A stretch of 64,000 nt of DNA. It comes from DATFDN01 sp963767645. GTDB taxonomy: Bacteria; Pseudomonadota; Alphaproteobacteria; Acetobacterales; Acetobacteraceae. The DNA lies in assembly GCA_963767645.1 (NCBI GenBank), contig CAVYEW010000002.1:111089-175088 (forward strand), given 5' to 3'. The translations under genes and the position numbers were made by a program. This document shows positions 27,612-36,796 of the stretch, in pieces. The notes beneath the pieces were generated by a model. The model worked only from the letters and a program-made list of their open reading frames with translations, did no database searches and was not told where the DNA came from. Within the stretch, counting starts at the first letter, position 1, and each line of letters starts with the position of its first letter.

Positions 27612-27966
27612 TTGTACAAAAGGACGCCTCTGCCACCGGATTGTACGAGCGGACGTAACCCGTCGTGAACCATCACCGGCCACGCAAGTCGCGCAAGAAC
27701 ACCCCCTCTCCCCCTGGTTGCCCTCACGTAATGGCTGGACTTCTTCCGGATATGCATCTAACTGGTGTGCATCCGAGGCGTGGATGCCCGCGACAGGCGC
27801 GGGCATGACGGCATGGGAAAAGCGCAGCCGGGCAAAAATGCAATCGCCCTGCGTGTCACCGGGCAGCGCCCCCATCGCCTCCACGATCCCTGTCGCGTTT
27901 CACGCTCGCACGCAGGGCGCTCGGGGGAACAGCGCCGAAGGGGGTGGGTAGCTACATCGCTTGGTA
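27612..27966. other. Intergenic stretch with one R2 repeat
   Basis: No gene is supported here. It contains an R2 palindromic repeat at 27778-27811 (GCGTGGATGCCCGCGACAGG then CGCGGGCATGACGG) and an R1-like half at about 27700-27730. The remainder shows no recognisable feature. Confidence 0.6.
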
Positions 27967-29355
27967 TCAAGAACCCACGAGTTTCAGCACAGACCGGAGC
28001 GCCTCCCTTATCTCGCCTTTAAATGCTGAAAGAACAACCGGGGCTATAATTGTGTACCCCGCAAGAAAAGCTGCTGTCACAATTGACTGGCTGACCTTGG
28101 GTAGTTCGTGAGCGATCTCCTCTCGCGCCAGCCTGGCCCGATCGCAGGCCACGCTTGGGTCATTGCTTTCCAGGCCTTCCAAAACCATGACAAGATCGTT
28201 GAAAATAGCAGCTCGATAATTCCAGTTCGGGATTTCCTCTAGCCAGATGCTGGCTATTTTTTCCAAAGTTGAATCATTGAATTTCCGGGACAACCGTTTC
28301 TTTGGGCCGATCAGATATACAAACCAGGGGCGGTCCAAAACGCTCAGAGGTTGGTTGGGGTTGTTCGAGTTCGCGGCAACCTCATGCAGAACCCAATAGT
28401 TTCCTTTCCGTTGAAATGCGCGATCGGGTCCCCAACGCCAGAAGGCAAGGAATCTCAGAATTTCATCATTCTCATAGAGGCTAATCAATATCCGATTCAA
28501 CTGCCGGGACAGATTAAGCCGCCCCTCCTCGAAAACGGAGCTACTCGAACTCACATTACTTAAATGTGTTACGCGCGTGAGCAGACTATCGACTTCCGCT
28601 ATGACACTGTTGTGCTCTAGAGTATAGAGATGTTCGCCAAGTAAAAGAGGAACTATCACGAATGTAGCATATACAGCCCCCACAACGACAAGCACTGTAG
28701 GAAGGCTGAGCTCATAGTTCATCACTATTGCCGTGCCGCCAAAAAGATAGAACGGGAAGGCTGCACGCCAAGCGGCGAGCCCATATCCGTAGAGAGAACT
28801 GATCGCGAATACGTTGCGAGACAGCGCATCCAGGCTAGGTTTTAGTGCCTGGCTGGCAATTTGAACTGCTGAAACGATGAGCAGAGGGAGAGAACCGACA
28901 GTGAAAAAGAGAGTCGTCGCATCTTTTATTGTATAGTCAGACATCTGGCTGCGGGACATCGCATAAGTCTTATAAAGCACGAACAGCATCGCCATGAGTG
29001 CCGCAATAGCTAAAATCTGGAAAAATACATTTGGCTGCCGACCGAAAAGCATAAAGGATACGTTCACGCGAACGTTCTTCTCACGACTAATAGAATTAGT
29101 GAATACCTGTACTACCAAGCCCAGAATCAGCACGCTCGCCGATATGGCAATGCTGCCCAGGATAAATGATTGATACCAGACGCCAAAAAGCCACCAAAAC
29201 TGCACGGTTAGCATGACAGAATCTGCGATATTAACCAGCGCAGTAAGTATAATTATAGGAAACCGAAAGCTGCTAGCGACTAAGACAAAACCAAAGAGGA
29301 CGACCAGTAGAACTGCCTGAGCTATAACAAGCAATATTAGTGTTAAAAGAACCAT
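27967..29355 (-). CDS. Multi-pass membrane protein of unknown family
   Basis: A 462-residue protein I do not recognise. The N-terminal third has about four hydrophobic helices (starting LLTLILLVIAQAVLLVVLFG). Two or three more lie between residues 110 and 250, including LPTVLVVVGAVYATFVIVPL. A soluble, charged C-terminal domain (about residues 255-425, containing LNLSRQLNRILISLYENDEI and IWLEEIPNWNYRAAIFND) follows, with a last hydrophobic stretch TAAFLAGYTIIAPVVLSAF. The gene is visibly AT-richer than its surroundings, with many ATA and TTA codons, which suggests horizontal gain. It sits between IS remnants and overlaps the IS66-like fragment by 13 bp. Confidence 0.7.
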   Translation of the reverse strand: MVLLTLILLVIAQAVLLVVLFGFVLVASSFRFPIIILTALVNIADSVMLTVQFWWLFGVWYQSFILGSIAISASVLILGLVVQVFTNSISREKNVRVNVSFMLFGRQPNVFFQILAIAALMAMLFVLYKTYAMSRSQMSDYTIKDATTLFFTVGSLPLLIVSAVQIASQALKPSLDALSRNVFAISSLYGYGLAAWRAAFPFYLFGGTAIVMNYELSLPTVLVVVGAVYATFVIVPLLLGEHLYTLEHNSVIAEVDSLLTRVTHLSNVSSSSSVFEEGRLNLSRQLNRILISLYENDEILRFLAFWRWGPDRAFQRKGNYWVLHEVAANSNNPNQPLSVLDRPWFVYLIGPKKRLSRKFNDSTLEKIASIWLEEIPNWNYRAAIFNDLVMVLEGLESNDPSVACDRARLAREEIAHELPKVSQSIVTAAFLAGYTIIAPVVLSAFKGEIREALRSVLKLVGS

Positions 29356-29768
29356 GTTTGCCTCTCCCAGACTGTCCCAGGAAATAACCCGCCCCCTCTG
29401 GGGTAGTGCTCAAGCGGCGAGATGGCCTGAAAGGTCTTCAGGTAGGGGTCGATCGCATGCAGGCGCTGTCCGATCCGCTCCTGCACGCTGACCTGCTCGG
29501 AGGACAGATCGCGCGACAGGATCATCCGGCAGCACGGGCATTGATCGGGGAAATAGCTGAGCGTCTCCGCGACAGCCCCGCTCAGTGCCTGGCGGGGGCC
29601 CTCATGGCCGGGCCTAACGCCACCGGGACGGGACTGCTCCCGGCGAACCTCGCGATCCATCGAGGGCGGCTCGGACGAGGTGCGCGAGGTCTTCTCCGGG
29701 CGCTGCATCCGCAGCACCAGCTCGATCCGCTCGGCCTTGCTCGGGCGTTCCCGCTCGTCACGCTGCAT
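29343..29768 (-). pseudogene. IS66-family transposase (TnpC) N-terminal remnant
   Basis: The frame contains MQRPEKTSRTSSEPPSMDRE, RPGGVRPGHEGPRQALSG and FPDQCPCC. This order matches the N-terminal part of IS66-type TnpC: the linker KTSxNSSxPPSxDR, the GGxxGHEGHxR segment and the CPxC zinc-binding site. Homology fades after about residue 125, and the whole catalytic DDE domain is absent. It is not closely related to the IS66 copy at 45988. Confidence 0.6.
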
Positions 29769-30086
29769 GCCCAGACTGGATCAGCTGATCCCCGCCAGCG
29801 CAAGGGGCGGGTAATTACCCGGTTGGAGCTGAACGAGAACCGCCGCAAGGAAATCCACCCAACCGGGGCAGGCGAGCGCACATGGCCCGGATGGACACTA
29901 CTCCGTTCTACATTGCCACCGTCGCCGTGTTGCAAGGCAGCAGAGCCGGTGACTAACTCGGCTCTGAACGCCCAAGCGGCCGACCATCGGTGAGTCCGCG
30001 ACCAAGTCGCGCCCCGATTGGGAACGATGTCGGCCGGATGCGGACAGACCGCGACAGTGTGGCACAGCATGCAGGAGCGACAGCCT
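29769..30086. other. Intergenic stretch without a recognised feature
   Basis: Between the IS66 remnant and the monooxygenase start no gene is supported. A GATCAGCTGATC palindrome is present at about 29778-29789. The promoter of the monooxygenase gene presumably lies here but is not identifiable by eye. Confidence 0.4.
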
Positions 30087-31727
30087 ATGGCCGCCTCGCC
30101 CGACACCCAGACGCAAGCCGGCACGACGCCGCCCCTCGACTACGACGCCATCATCATCGGCGCAGGCATATCGGGACTGTACCAGCTGCTCCGCCTGCGC
30201 GATCTCGGCATGCGCCTCCGTGTGTTCGAGACCGGCACCGGCGTCGGCGGGACCTGGTACTGGAACCGCTACCCGGGCGCCCGATTCGATTCCGAAAGCT
30301 ACTCCTACAGCTACTCCTTCTCGCCGGAATTGCTGGAGGAATGGGACTGGTCCGAGCATTTCGCCGCCCAGCCGGAGACGCTGCGCTATCTCAACCGTGT
30401 CGCCGACAAGTTCGACCTGCGCCGCGACATCCGGTTCCGCAGCCGCGTGACCGCGGCGCATTTCCGGGCGGAGACGCGACACTGGGAGGTGACATTGGAG
30501 GACGGCACCCGGCACCGTGCCCGCTTCCTGATAACCGCCATCGGCCCGTTGTCCGCGCCGACGATGCCGCGCCTCGCAGGGCTGGAGGCGTTCCGGGGAA
30601 GGTCCTTCCACACCGCCCGCTGGCCGCATGAGACGGTGCACTTCGACGGCAAGCGCGTGGCCGTGATCGGCACCGGCGCAACCGGCGTGCAGACGATCCA
30701 GGAGGTGGCCAAGACCGCCTTCCACCTGACCGTGTTCCAGCGCACGCCGAACTGGTGCGCGCCGCTGCACAACGGCAAGATCGACGCCGAGACGATGGCG
30801 AAGATCCGGGCTGGCTATCCGGAGATGTTCCAGCGCTGCCAGGAAACCTTCGCCTGCTTCCTGCACACCCCGGACCCGCGCGGCACGTTCGAGGTGACGA
30901 AGGAGGGGCGCGAGGCGTTCTGGGAGAAGCTGTACGGCTCACCCGGCTTCGGCATCTGGCAGGGCAATTTCCGCGACATCCTGACCGACCGAGCGGCGAA
31001 CGCGGCAATCAGCGACTTCGTGGCCAGGAAGATCCGCCAGCGCGTCAAAAACCCGGAGGTTGCCGAGAAGCTGATCCCCAGGAACCACGGCTTCGGCACC
31101 CGCCGCGTGCCGCTGGAAACCAGGTATTACGAGGTCTACAACCAGCCCAACGTCAAGCTGGTGGACCTCAAGGAAACCCCGATCGAGCGGATCACGCCGA
31201 AGGGCATCAAGACCAGCGATGCCGAGCATGAGTTCGACATCATCATCTACGCGACGGGCTTCGATGCCATCACCGGCAGTTTCGACCGCATCGACATCCG
31301 GGGCCTGGGCGGGCAGACGCTGAAGGAAAAATGGGCGGACGGGCCGCAGACCTTTCTCGGCGTCATGGTCCAAGGCTTCCCCAACCTGTTCATGCTGATG
31401 GGACCGCATACCGCGCTCGGCAACATCCCGCGCAGCATCGAATACAACGTGGATTGGGTGACGGGCGTGATCCGCGCCATGCGGGAGCGGAACCTGACCT
31501 ATGCGGACGCTCGGCCCGAGGGTGTCGCGTCCTGGACCGATCACGTCAAGGCACTGGGAGAGGGCCTGCTGTCCAACGAGATCGATTCCTGGATGACGGG
31601 CATCAACAGCAATGTGGAGGGCAAGCAGACCCGCATCATCGCACGCTACAGCGGCAGCGCCCCCGCGTACCGCGCACGGTGCGATGACGTGGCGGCAAAC
31701 GGATATCGGGAACTCATGCTGGCGTAG
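30087..31727 (+). CDS. Baeyer-Villiger monooxygenase (type I, FAD/NADPH)
   Basis: A 546-residue flavoprotein. The FAD-binding Rossmann motif is GAGISGLY (residues 25-32), followed by GVGGTWYWNRYPGARFDSES. The Baeyer-Villiger fingerprint FxGxxxHxxxWP is present as FRGRSFHTARWP (169-180), and the NADPH-binding GTGATGVQ follows. It inserts oxygen next to a ketone to give an ester or lactone. The ATG at 30087 has AGGAG at 30073-30077; ATGs at 30018 and 30069 are weaker. The adjacent short-chain dehydrogenase, now broken, could have supplied the ketone from an alcohol. Confidence 0.92.
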   Translation: MAASPDTQTQAGTTPPLDYDAIIIGAGISGLYQLLRLRDLGMRLRVFETGTGVGGTWYWNRYPGARFDSESYSYSYSFSPELLEEWDWSEHFAAQPETLRYLNRVADKFDLRRDIRFRSRVTAAHFRAETRHWEVTLEDGTRHRARFLITAIGPLSAPTMPRLAGLEAFRGRSFHTARWPHETVHFDGKRVAVIGTGATGVQTIQEVAKTAFHLTVFQRTPNWCAPLHNGKIDAETMAKIRAGYPEMFQRCQETFACFLHTPDPRGTFEVTKEGREAFWEKLYGSPGFGIWQGNFRDILTDRAANAAISDFVARKIRQRVKNPEVAEKLIPRNHGFGTRRVPLETRYYEVYNQPNVKLVDLKETPIERITPKGIKTSDAEHEFDIIIYATGFDAITGSFDRIDIRGLGGQTLKEKWADGPQTFLGVMVQGFPNLFMLMGPHTALGNIPRSIEYNVDWVTGVIRAMRERNLTYADARPEGVASWTDHVKALGEGLLSNEIDSWMTGINSNVEGKQTRIIARYSGSAPAYRARCDDVAANGYRELMLA

Positions 31728-31823
31728 CTGGCCCTGGGCCGACGCTAGGCCGGCGGCGTTTTCGTCGACTTGGCCCGACCAGTAATACCGGCTTGCATTG
31801 TGATGTTGACCCATTCCTTCCCA

Positions 31824-31860
31824 CCGTCATGCTCGCGCTTGTCGCGAGCATCCACGCCTT
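31824..31860. repeat. R2 palindromic repeat
   Basis: CGTCATGCTCGCGCTTGTCG then CGAGCATCCACGCC, a single R2 unit between the monooxygenase and the broken dehydrogenase. Confidence 0.7.
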
Positions 31861-32110
31861 TGTTGAATGCGCCGGTTTTCTGGGTGTCGCAGTGCAGGCC
31901 GGCTATGCGAGGCTGGCAATGATTTCTCGCAAAGGCAACGGCGCGCTACGCCGTCTGGCTCTTGCAGGCTCCGCAGTCGAGCGCGTCGCGCCGAGAAAGA
32001 AAAGGGGAAATCATGCGGGAACTCGCCGGCAGAACAGCATTCGTGACAGGCGGGGCGAGCGGCATCGGGTTCGCGCTCGGCCGGGCTTTCGCGGAGGCGG
32101 GCATGAAAGT

Positions 32111-33383
32111 GGACGCCTCTATCAACCTGTCATGTTGCTTGTCTGATGACGGGTCGAAGCCCGTGGTGAGGGCGGGGGCGCCTTGAGGATTTTGGTTGGC
32201 CACGCCTGTGCAGTTCGGGGAGGCGTTGAGTGTCAGGCCACAGCTTGGCGTTTGAGATAGACGAGCCGCCGCATGTTGTAGACGAGATTGGCCAAGCCGA
32301 TTTTCACCGTAGCCCGGGCGATCCCGATGGTTCGGACGAACAACTCCATCTTGTCCTTCTGGGCCGCAAAGACGTGCTCGACCCGCGAGCGAACCTTGGA
32401 CTTGAGCCCGTTGGCGCGTCGCGTCCTGGGCGACATCGGACGACCCGGCGGCTTCTTGCGATGAATGCGGCTGACGAAGCCGTTCGCCTCGAGGAAGTTC
32501 TCGTTGGCCTTGGATCGATACGCCGTGTCGGCCCAGACCGTGCTGGCGGTGTTGCTCTTGTCGAGCAGACCGTGGCGTAGCCGCGTGCCCTCATAGGCCG
32601 CCGCGTCGGTCGCCTCCCATCGCCGGATCAGCCCGTGGTGGCGATCGACGGAGATGTGGTTCTGGTAGCCAAACGTTGGGATCGCGATGTCGGTGGCAGG
32701 CTTCGTCCCGTCGGCGCGCTCCTTGGCCTTGCTGAACTTCACAGTCCAGCGGGCATCGCGATCCTTCTGCCGCAGCTTGGCAGGCTTGGCTTTCCACGTA
32801 TCGGGGATGCGGCCCTGCTTGATCGCTGCCTTCTCGTCGTCCGTGTTGCGCTGCTTGGGCGCGGCGACGAGCGAGGCGTCGACGATTTGCCCTCCCATCG
32901 CGATGTAGCCTGCTTGCCGCAGCGCCGCGTCGAACCGCTCGAACAGCGGCTTGATGGCGCCAGCCTTGGTCAGCTTCTCGCGAAACAGCCAGATTGTGCG
33001 CGCGTCGGGCACGCGATCGGCCAGGCTCAGGCCCAGGAAGCGCATGAACGACAGCCGATCGTTGATGAGAAACTCGGCCCGCTCGTCCGAAAGGTTGTTG
33101 GCGGCCTGGATGACCAGGATCTGGAACATCATCACCGGGTCGAACGGCGGCCGGCCGCCCTGCGTGCCGTCCGAGTAGGCCAGCGCCCGCGTCAGTTCCG
33201 AGCGGAATAACTCGAAATCAACGGCGCTGGCGAACGCCAGCAGCTGATCGCCCAGCTCGCTCAGCCGCTTTAGACGCTCATCGACGTCGAACAATCCCGG
33301 CTGACCCCGCATCGATCCACCTCACGCCACAAAGCCGAGTGAATCAGAAAGCCACCATGAACGCGAGGTTGATAGAGGCGTCC
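32111..33383 (-). mobile_element. IS5-family element copy C
   Basis: Exactly 1,273 bp, with 18-bp inverted ends GGACGCCTCTATCAACCT and a 4-bp duplication AAGT. It interrupts the short-chain dehydrogenase after codon 32. Confidence 0.95.
32233..33312 (-). CDS. IS5-family transposase (copy C)
   Basis: A 359-residue intact transposase, identical to that of copy B. It reads against the interrupted dehydrogenase. The target AAGT differs from the AGCT used by copies A, B and D, so the target consensus is loose. Confidence 0.95.
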   Translation of the reverse strand: MRGQPGLFDVDERLKRLSELGDQLLAFASAVDFELFRSELTRALAYSDGTQGGRPPFDPVMMFQILVIQAANNLSDERAEFLINDRLSFMRFLGLSLADRVPDARTIWLFREKLTKAGAIKPLFERFDAALRQAGYIAMGGQIVDASLVAAPKQRNTDDEKAAIKQGRIPDTWKAKPAKLRQKDRDARWTVKFSKAKERADGTKPATDIAIPTFGYQNHISVDRHHGLIRRWEATDAAAYEGTRLRHGLLDKSNTASTVWADTAYRSKANENFLEANGFVSRIHRKKPPGRPMSPRTRRANGLKSKVRSRVEHVFAAQKDKMELFVRTIGIARATVKIGLANLVYNMRRLVYLKRQAVA

Positions 33384-34160
33384 AAGTGATGCTCGCCGAT
33401 ATCGAGACGGAGGCGTTGGAAGCCGCCCTCGAAAGCCTGCACGACTTTGGGCCGAATGTGCGAGGCGTTACCTGCGATGTCGCCGACCGTGTCAGCGTCG
33501 CGCGTGCGGCCGAGGCCTCGTACGAGGCATTCGGAAATGTGGCATGTGGTCTGCAACAATGCCGGTGTCGGTGGCGGCAGCGGCATTGACAACATCTCGC
33601 TCGACACCTGGCGATGGGTGCTCGACGTCAACCTCATGGGAGTCCTGCACGGCATCCGAACCTTCCTTCCGCACATTCGCGCCCACGGCGAAGGCGGCCA
33701 CATCGTCAACACCGCGTCCATGGCCGGAATGAACAGCGGGCTCGGGTTCAGCCCTTACTCGGCGAGCAAGTTCGCGGTGGTCAACATGTCGGAGGGGCTG
33801 GCGATGCAGGTCGCGCCACTCGGTATTGGCGTGACCGTACTCTGTCCTGGGTACGTGCGAACCCGCATCTGGGAGAGTGGGCGCAATCGGCCTGCGCGCT
33901 ACGGTCCGACGCAGACACCGGACCCCGCAAGCCCGGCAGGCAAGCTGGTTGCCCAGCTCGCCGAACTCGGACGGTCGGGACTCGACCCGGCGGATGTCGC
34001 TGCGCAAGTCCTCACCGCAATCCGCGAGGACGAACTCTACGTGTTCACGCATGCCGGCGCGGACTGGCGGGTCGAGCTAGAAAGGCGGTTTGACGCTATC
34101 CTGCGAGCGATGGACAAGGCGGCGGTTCGCTAGTGGATGGGGCGAGCGGAGCGGACCCGT

Positions 34161-34547
34161 TCAGCCCTTTCGCTCCGATCGCAAATCCTGCCGCGAGGCG
34201 TGAGTTGAGCTTGGCGGAATAAGGCCCCGTCCCTCCACGCGCCCGGTCGCGGTCGTGCAGCTGCAGGGGCTGCCGACAAGGTTGCTCCGTTCCAGAGGGC
34301 ACACCGTCGCCCCCGCATAGCACTGCCCACGAGGAGGCGGCGTTCGGGGTAACACCGACCCGGGCACGGGCGGGGACCAGGGGATTAGGACCGGCTCCCG
34401 GATCACCACCGGCGGCGCGACAAGGACAGGACGAGGAACGGCGAGGATGACCACCTCCGGTCCCTCTCGGGCCTGGAGAGTGCCGAACGGCGCTAGCATC
34501 AAGATCAACGCCAACCCGCCAAGTCGGCGGGCCCAGCAGCGACACAT
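34161..34547 (-). CDS. Small secreted cysteine-containing protein
   Basis: A 128-residue protein from the ATG at 34547 (MCRCWARRLGGLALILMLAP) with a signal-peptide-like start. A proline/valine-rich middle (VLVAPPVVIREPVLIPWSPP) precedes a cysteine-bearing tail: GQCYAGATVCPLERSNLVGS then PCSCTTATGR. The CYAGxxVCPL...GxPCSC pattern recurs in small alphaproteobacterial secreted proteins of unknown role. Longer in-frame starts exist upstream but lack signal-peptide character. It converges on the broken dehydrogenase, 27 bp away. Confidence 0.6.
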   Translation of the reverse strand: MCRCWARRLGGLALILMLAPFGTLQAREGPEVVILAVPRPVLVAPPVVIREPVLIPWSPPVPGSVLPRTPPPRGQCYAGATVCPLERSNLVGSPCSCTTATGRVEGRGLIPPSSTHASRQDLRSERKG

Positions 34548-34697
34548 GTCCCACAATACGCGACGCGCATCGCGTCGTGAAGCCGCGCAAACGGGAATTG
34601 TACCAGCAGGCCCATGCTCTAACAGGTTTGCCGTCATTCCCGCGGCAGCGCATTATTGTCCGGTTTGCGATACAGTTCACGAACGTCGAGTTCTCCA

Positions 34698-34783
34698 CAT
34701 CATGCTCGCGCTTGTCGCGAGCATCCACGGCTTTTTGCCGCCGCCCAAGTCGTGGATGCCCGTGACAAGCACGGGCATGACGA
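34698..34783. repeat. Inverted pair of R2 palindromic repeats
   Basis: CATCATGCTCGCGCTTGTCG (34698 on) faces CGTGGATGCCCGTGACAAGC with ACGGGCATGACG (34751-34782), separated by about 20 bp. It lies between the secreted protein gene and the ABC operon end. Confidence 0.75.
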
Positions 34784-34828
34784 TGAAAGTAACCTCACGA
34801 CCAGATCAGTCTGCCTTCCAGGTGGCAC

Positions 34829-35938
34829 TCACCCGATCAGCTGTTCGGTGCCTGGATCGAACAGGCAGAGCCGCCGCGTATCCAGCGCGAACCGGAAGGT
34901 GCCTCCCGGCGTGAGGCGCACGTCAGGAGCGACCCGCCCCAGCACCTTCTCGCCCCCGAGGCGCAGCAGCACCACGGTCTCCGCCCCCATCGGCTCGACC
35001 AGTTCCACCGGCGCTTCCACCGTCAGCGGAGACTCCTCGCCGAAGCGGCGGTTCTCCTCGGCGATGTGCTCGGGGCGGATGCCGAGAACGATCTCGCGGC
35101 CGGGCAGGTCCGCCGGCAGTCCGGGCTGCGACAGCTTCAGGCGCACCGCGTCCGCCCGGCCGGCGCCGATCACGGCGCTCAGTGCCCCGCCATCCGCGAC
35201 GATGCGCGCCGCCACGGTGTTCATCGGCGGCGAGCCCATGAAGCGCGCCACGAACAGAGTGGCCGGGCGGTTATAGATCGTGTCCGGATCGGCGAATTGC
35301 TGCACCTGGCCCAGATGCATCACCGCGATCCGGCTCGCCATGGTCATCGCCTCGATCTGGTCGTGCGTGACATAGACGATCGTGGAGCGGATGCGCTGGT
35401 GCAGTTGCTTGATCTCCATGCGCATCTCGACGCGCAGCTTGGCATCCAGATTCGACAGCGGCTCGTCGAACAGGAACAGCAGCGGGTCGCGCACCAAGGC
35501 CCGCCCCATGGCGACGCGCTGGCGCTGGCCGCCGGAGAGCTGCGCCGGACGGCGCCTCAGCAGCTCCTCGATCCGCAGCAGGCGGGCGACGCGCGCCACC
35601 GCCTCGTCTTGCTCGCGGCGCGGCACCCCCCGGCACTCCATGCCGAAGGTGATGTTCTGGCGCACCGTCATCGACGGGTAGAGCGCGTAGGACTGGAACA
35701 CCATGGCGATGTCGCGGTCCTTCGGCGCCACGTCGTTCACGACCCGCCCGCCGATCTCGACCGTGCCGGCGCTCGGGCGCTCCAATCCGGCGATGATGTT
35801 GAGCAAGGTGGACTTGCCGCACCCGGAGGGGCCGACCAGCACGGCGAACTCGCCGCTCTCGATCTCCAGCTCGATCCCCTTCAGCACGTCATGGTGGCCG
35901 AAGCGCTTGGCGAGCTGGCGGATACTGAGCGCGGCCAT
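34829..35938 (-). CDS. Sugar ABC transporter ATP-binding protein (UgpC/MalK type)
   Basis: A 369-residue MalK-type ATPase. Walker A is GPSGCGKST (about residues 37-45), the Q-loop lies in MVFQSYALYP, the signature is LSGGQRQRVAMGRAL, Walker B is LLFLFDEPLSNLD, and a H-loop THD follows. The C-terminal third is the TOBE/OB regulatory domain of carbohydrate importers. It energises uptake through the two permeases upstream in the same operon. It is the last gene of the four, 6 bp after the preceding stop. Confidence 0.93.
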   Translation of the reverse strand: MAALSIRQLAKRFGHHDVLKGIELEIESGEFAVLVGPSGCGKSTLLNIIAGLERPSAGTVEIGGRVVNDVAPKDRDIAMVFQSYALYPSMTVRQNITFGMECRGVPRREQDEAVARVARLLRIEELLRRRPAQLSGGQRQRVAMGRALVRDPLLFLFDEPLSNLDAKLRVEMRMEIKQLHQRIRSTIVYVTHDQIEAMTMASRIAVMHLGQVQQFADPDTIYNRPATLFVARFMGSPPMNTVAARIVADGGALSAVIGAGRADAVRLKLSQPGLPADLPGREIVLGIRPEHIAEENRRFGEESPLTVEAPVELVEPMGAETVVLLRLGGEKVLGRVAPDVRLTPGGTFRFALDTRRLCLFDPGTEQLIG

Positions 35939-35944
35939 CCTCCC

Positions 35945-36796
35945 TCACTTCACCGCGCCGGCGGTGAGCCCGCGCAGGAAATACCGTCCGCCGAACAGAT
36001 AGACCAGCAAGGTCGGCAGCGCGGCGATCAGCACGGCGGCGCTCTGCACCCCGTATTGCGGCTCACTCGTCACCGCCGCACTCAACGCGATCAGCGCCGC
36101 CGTCACCGGCTGGCCGTCTCCGGAGGTGAAGGTCACGCCAAACAGGAACTCGTTCCAGATGCCGGTGAACTGCCAGATCACCGCCACCACCAGGATCGGC
36201 GGCGATAGCGGCAGGACGATGCGCCAGAACACCCGGAAGAACCCGGCGCCGTCGACGCGCGCCGCCCGCAGCAGGTCGCGGGGGATGCCGATGTAGAAGT
36301 TACGGCAGAAGAGGGTCGTGAAGCTCAACCCCTGCACGACATGGATCATGATCAGCCCGGTGATGGTGTTGCTAAGCCCGAGGTCGCGCAGCACGATCGC
36401 CCACGGGATCAGCTTCATCTGCTCGGGCAGGAAGATGCCGAGCGTGACCAGTCCGAACACCAGCTGGTCGCCCGGAAACCGCCACAGCGCGATGGAATAG
36501 CCGGCGAGCGCACCCAGCAGGGTGGAAATGATGGTGGCCGGGATCGTCATCTCCAGCGAGTTGCGCATGTAGGGCGCGATCCCCGAGCAATGCTCGGCCA
36601 TGCAGAACCGGTCCCAGGCCTGCGGGTAGTTGCTCAGCGCGAGCCCGCGCGGCCAGCCGATCATCGACGTCGAGGCGATCTCCTGGCCGGTGCGCAGCGA
36701 GTTCAGCACGGCGACCGCGAGCGGCACCAGGAACAGCGCCGCCAGCACGATGAGCACAGCATAGAGGCCGGTCCGCATCCAGGCGGCGCCGCTCAT
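35945..36796 (-). CDS. Sugar ABC transporter permease (MalG type)
   Basis: A 283-residue inner-membrane permease with six hydrophobic helices. The cytoplasmic EAA loop reads PRDLLRAARVDGAGFFRVFWRIVLPLSPP (about residues 178-206), contacting the ATPase. It is the second permease of a CUT1-type carbohydrate importer. Its start overlaps the previous permease stop by 4 bp. Confidence 0.92.
   Translation of the reverse strand: MSGAAWMRTGLYAVLIVLAALFLVPLAVAVLNSLRTGQEIASTSMIGWPRGLALSNYPQAWDRFCMAEHCSGIAPYMRNSLEMTIPATIISTLLGALAGYSIALWRFPGDQLVFGLVTLGIFLPEQMKLIPWAIVLRDLGLSNTITGLIMIHVVQGLSFTTLFCRNFYIGIPRDLLRAARVDGAGFFRVFWRIVLPLSPPILVVAVIWQFTGIWNEFLFGVTFTSGDGQPVTAALIALSAAVTSEPQYGVQSAAVLIAALPTLLVYLFGGRYFLRGLTAGAVK

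Larger units (their letters stand above)
32013..34133 (+). pseudogene. Short-chain dehydrogenase/reductase split by IS5-family copy C and frameshifted
   Basis: The first 32 codons (MRELAGRTAFVTGGASGIGF..., the TGxxxGIG cofactor motif) end at 32110. IS copy C follows with duplicated AAGT (32107-32110 and 33384-33387). Rejoined, the frame continues VMLADIETEALEAALESL to about 33540. There one extra G (33542-33543) shifts the frame: GNV should continue HVVCNNAGVG, which appears one frame over. The rest includes NTASMAGMNSGLGFSPYSAS with the active-site YxxxK as YSASK, ending at 34133. It was a roughly 280-residue SDR, probably partnered with the neighbouring monooxygenase. Confidence 0.9.

Noticed and set aside
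29406..29993. A 195-codon plus-strand frame over the IS66 remnant
   Set aside because: The minus strand shows clear IS66 motifs; the plus-strand frame shows none.
24976..34000. A composite transposon bounded by IS5-family copies A/B and C carrying the monooxygenase
   Set aside because: Each copy has its own matching target duplication (AGCT for A and B, AAGT for C), so they inserted independently rather than moving the interval as one unit.
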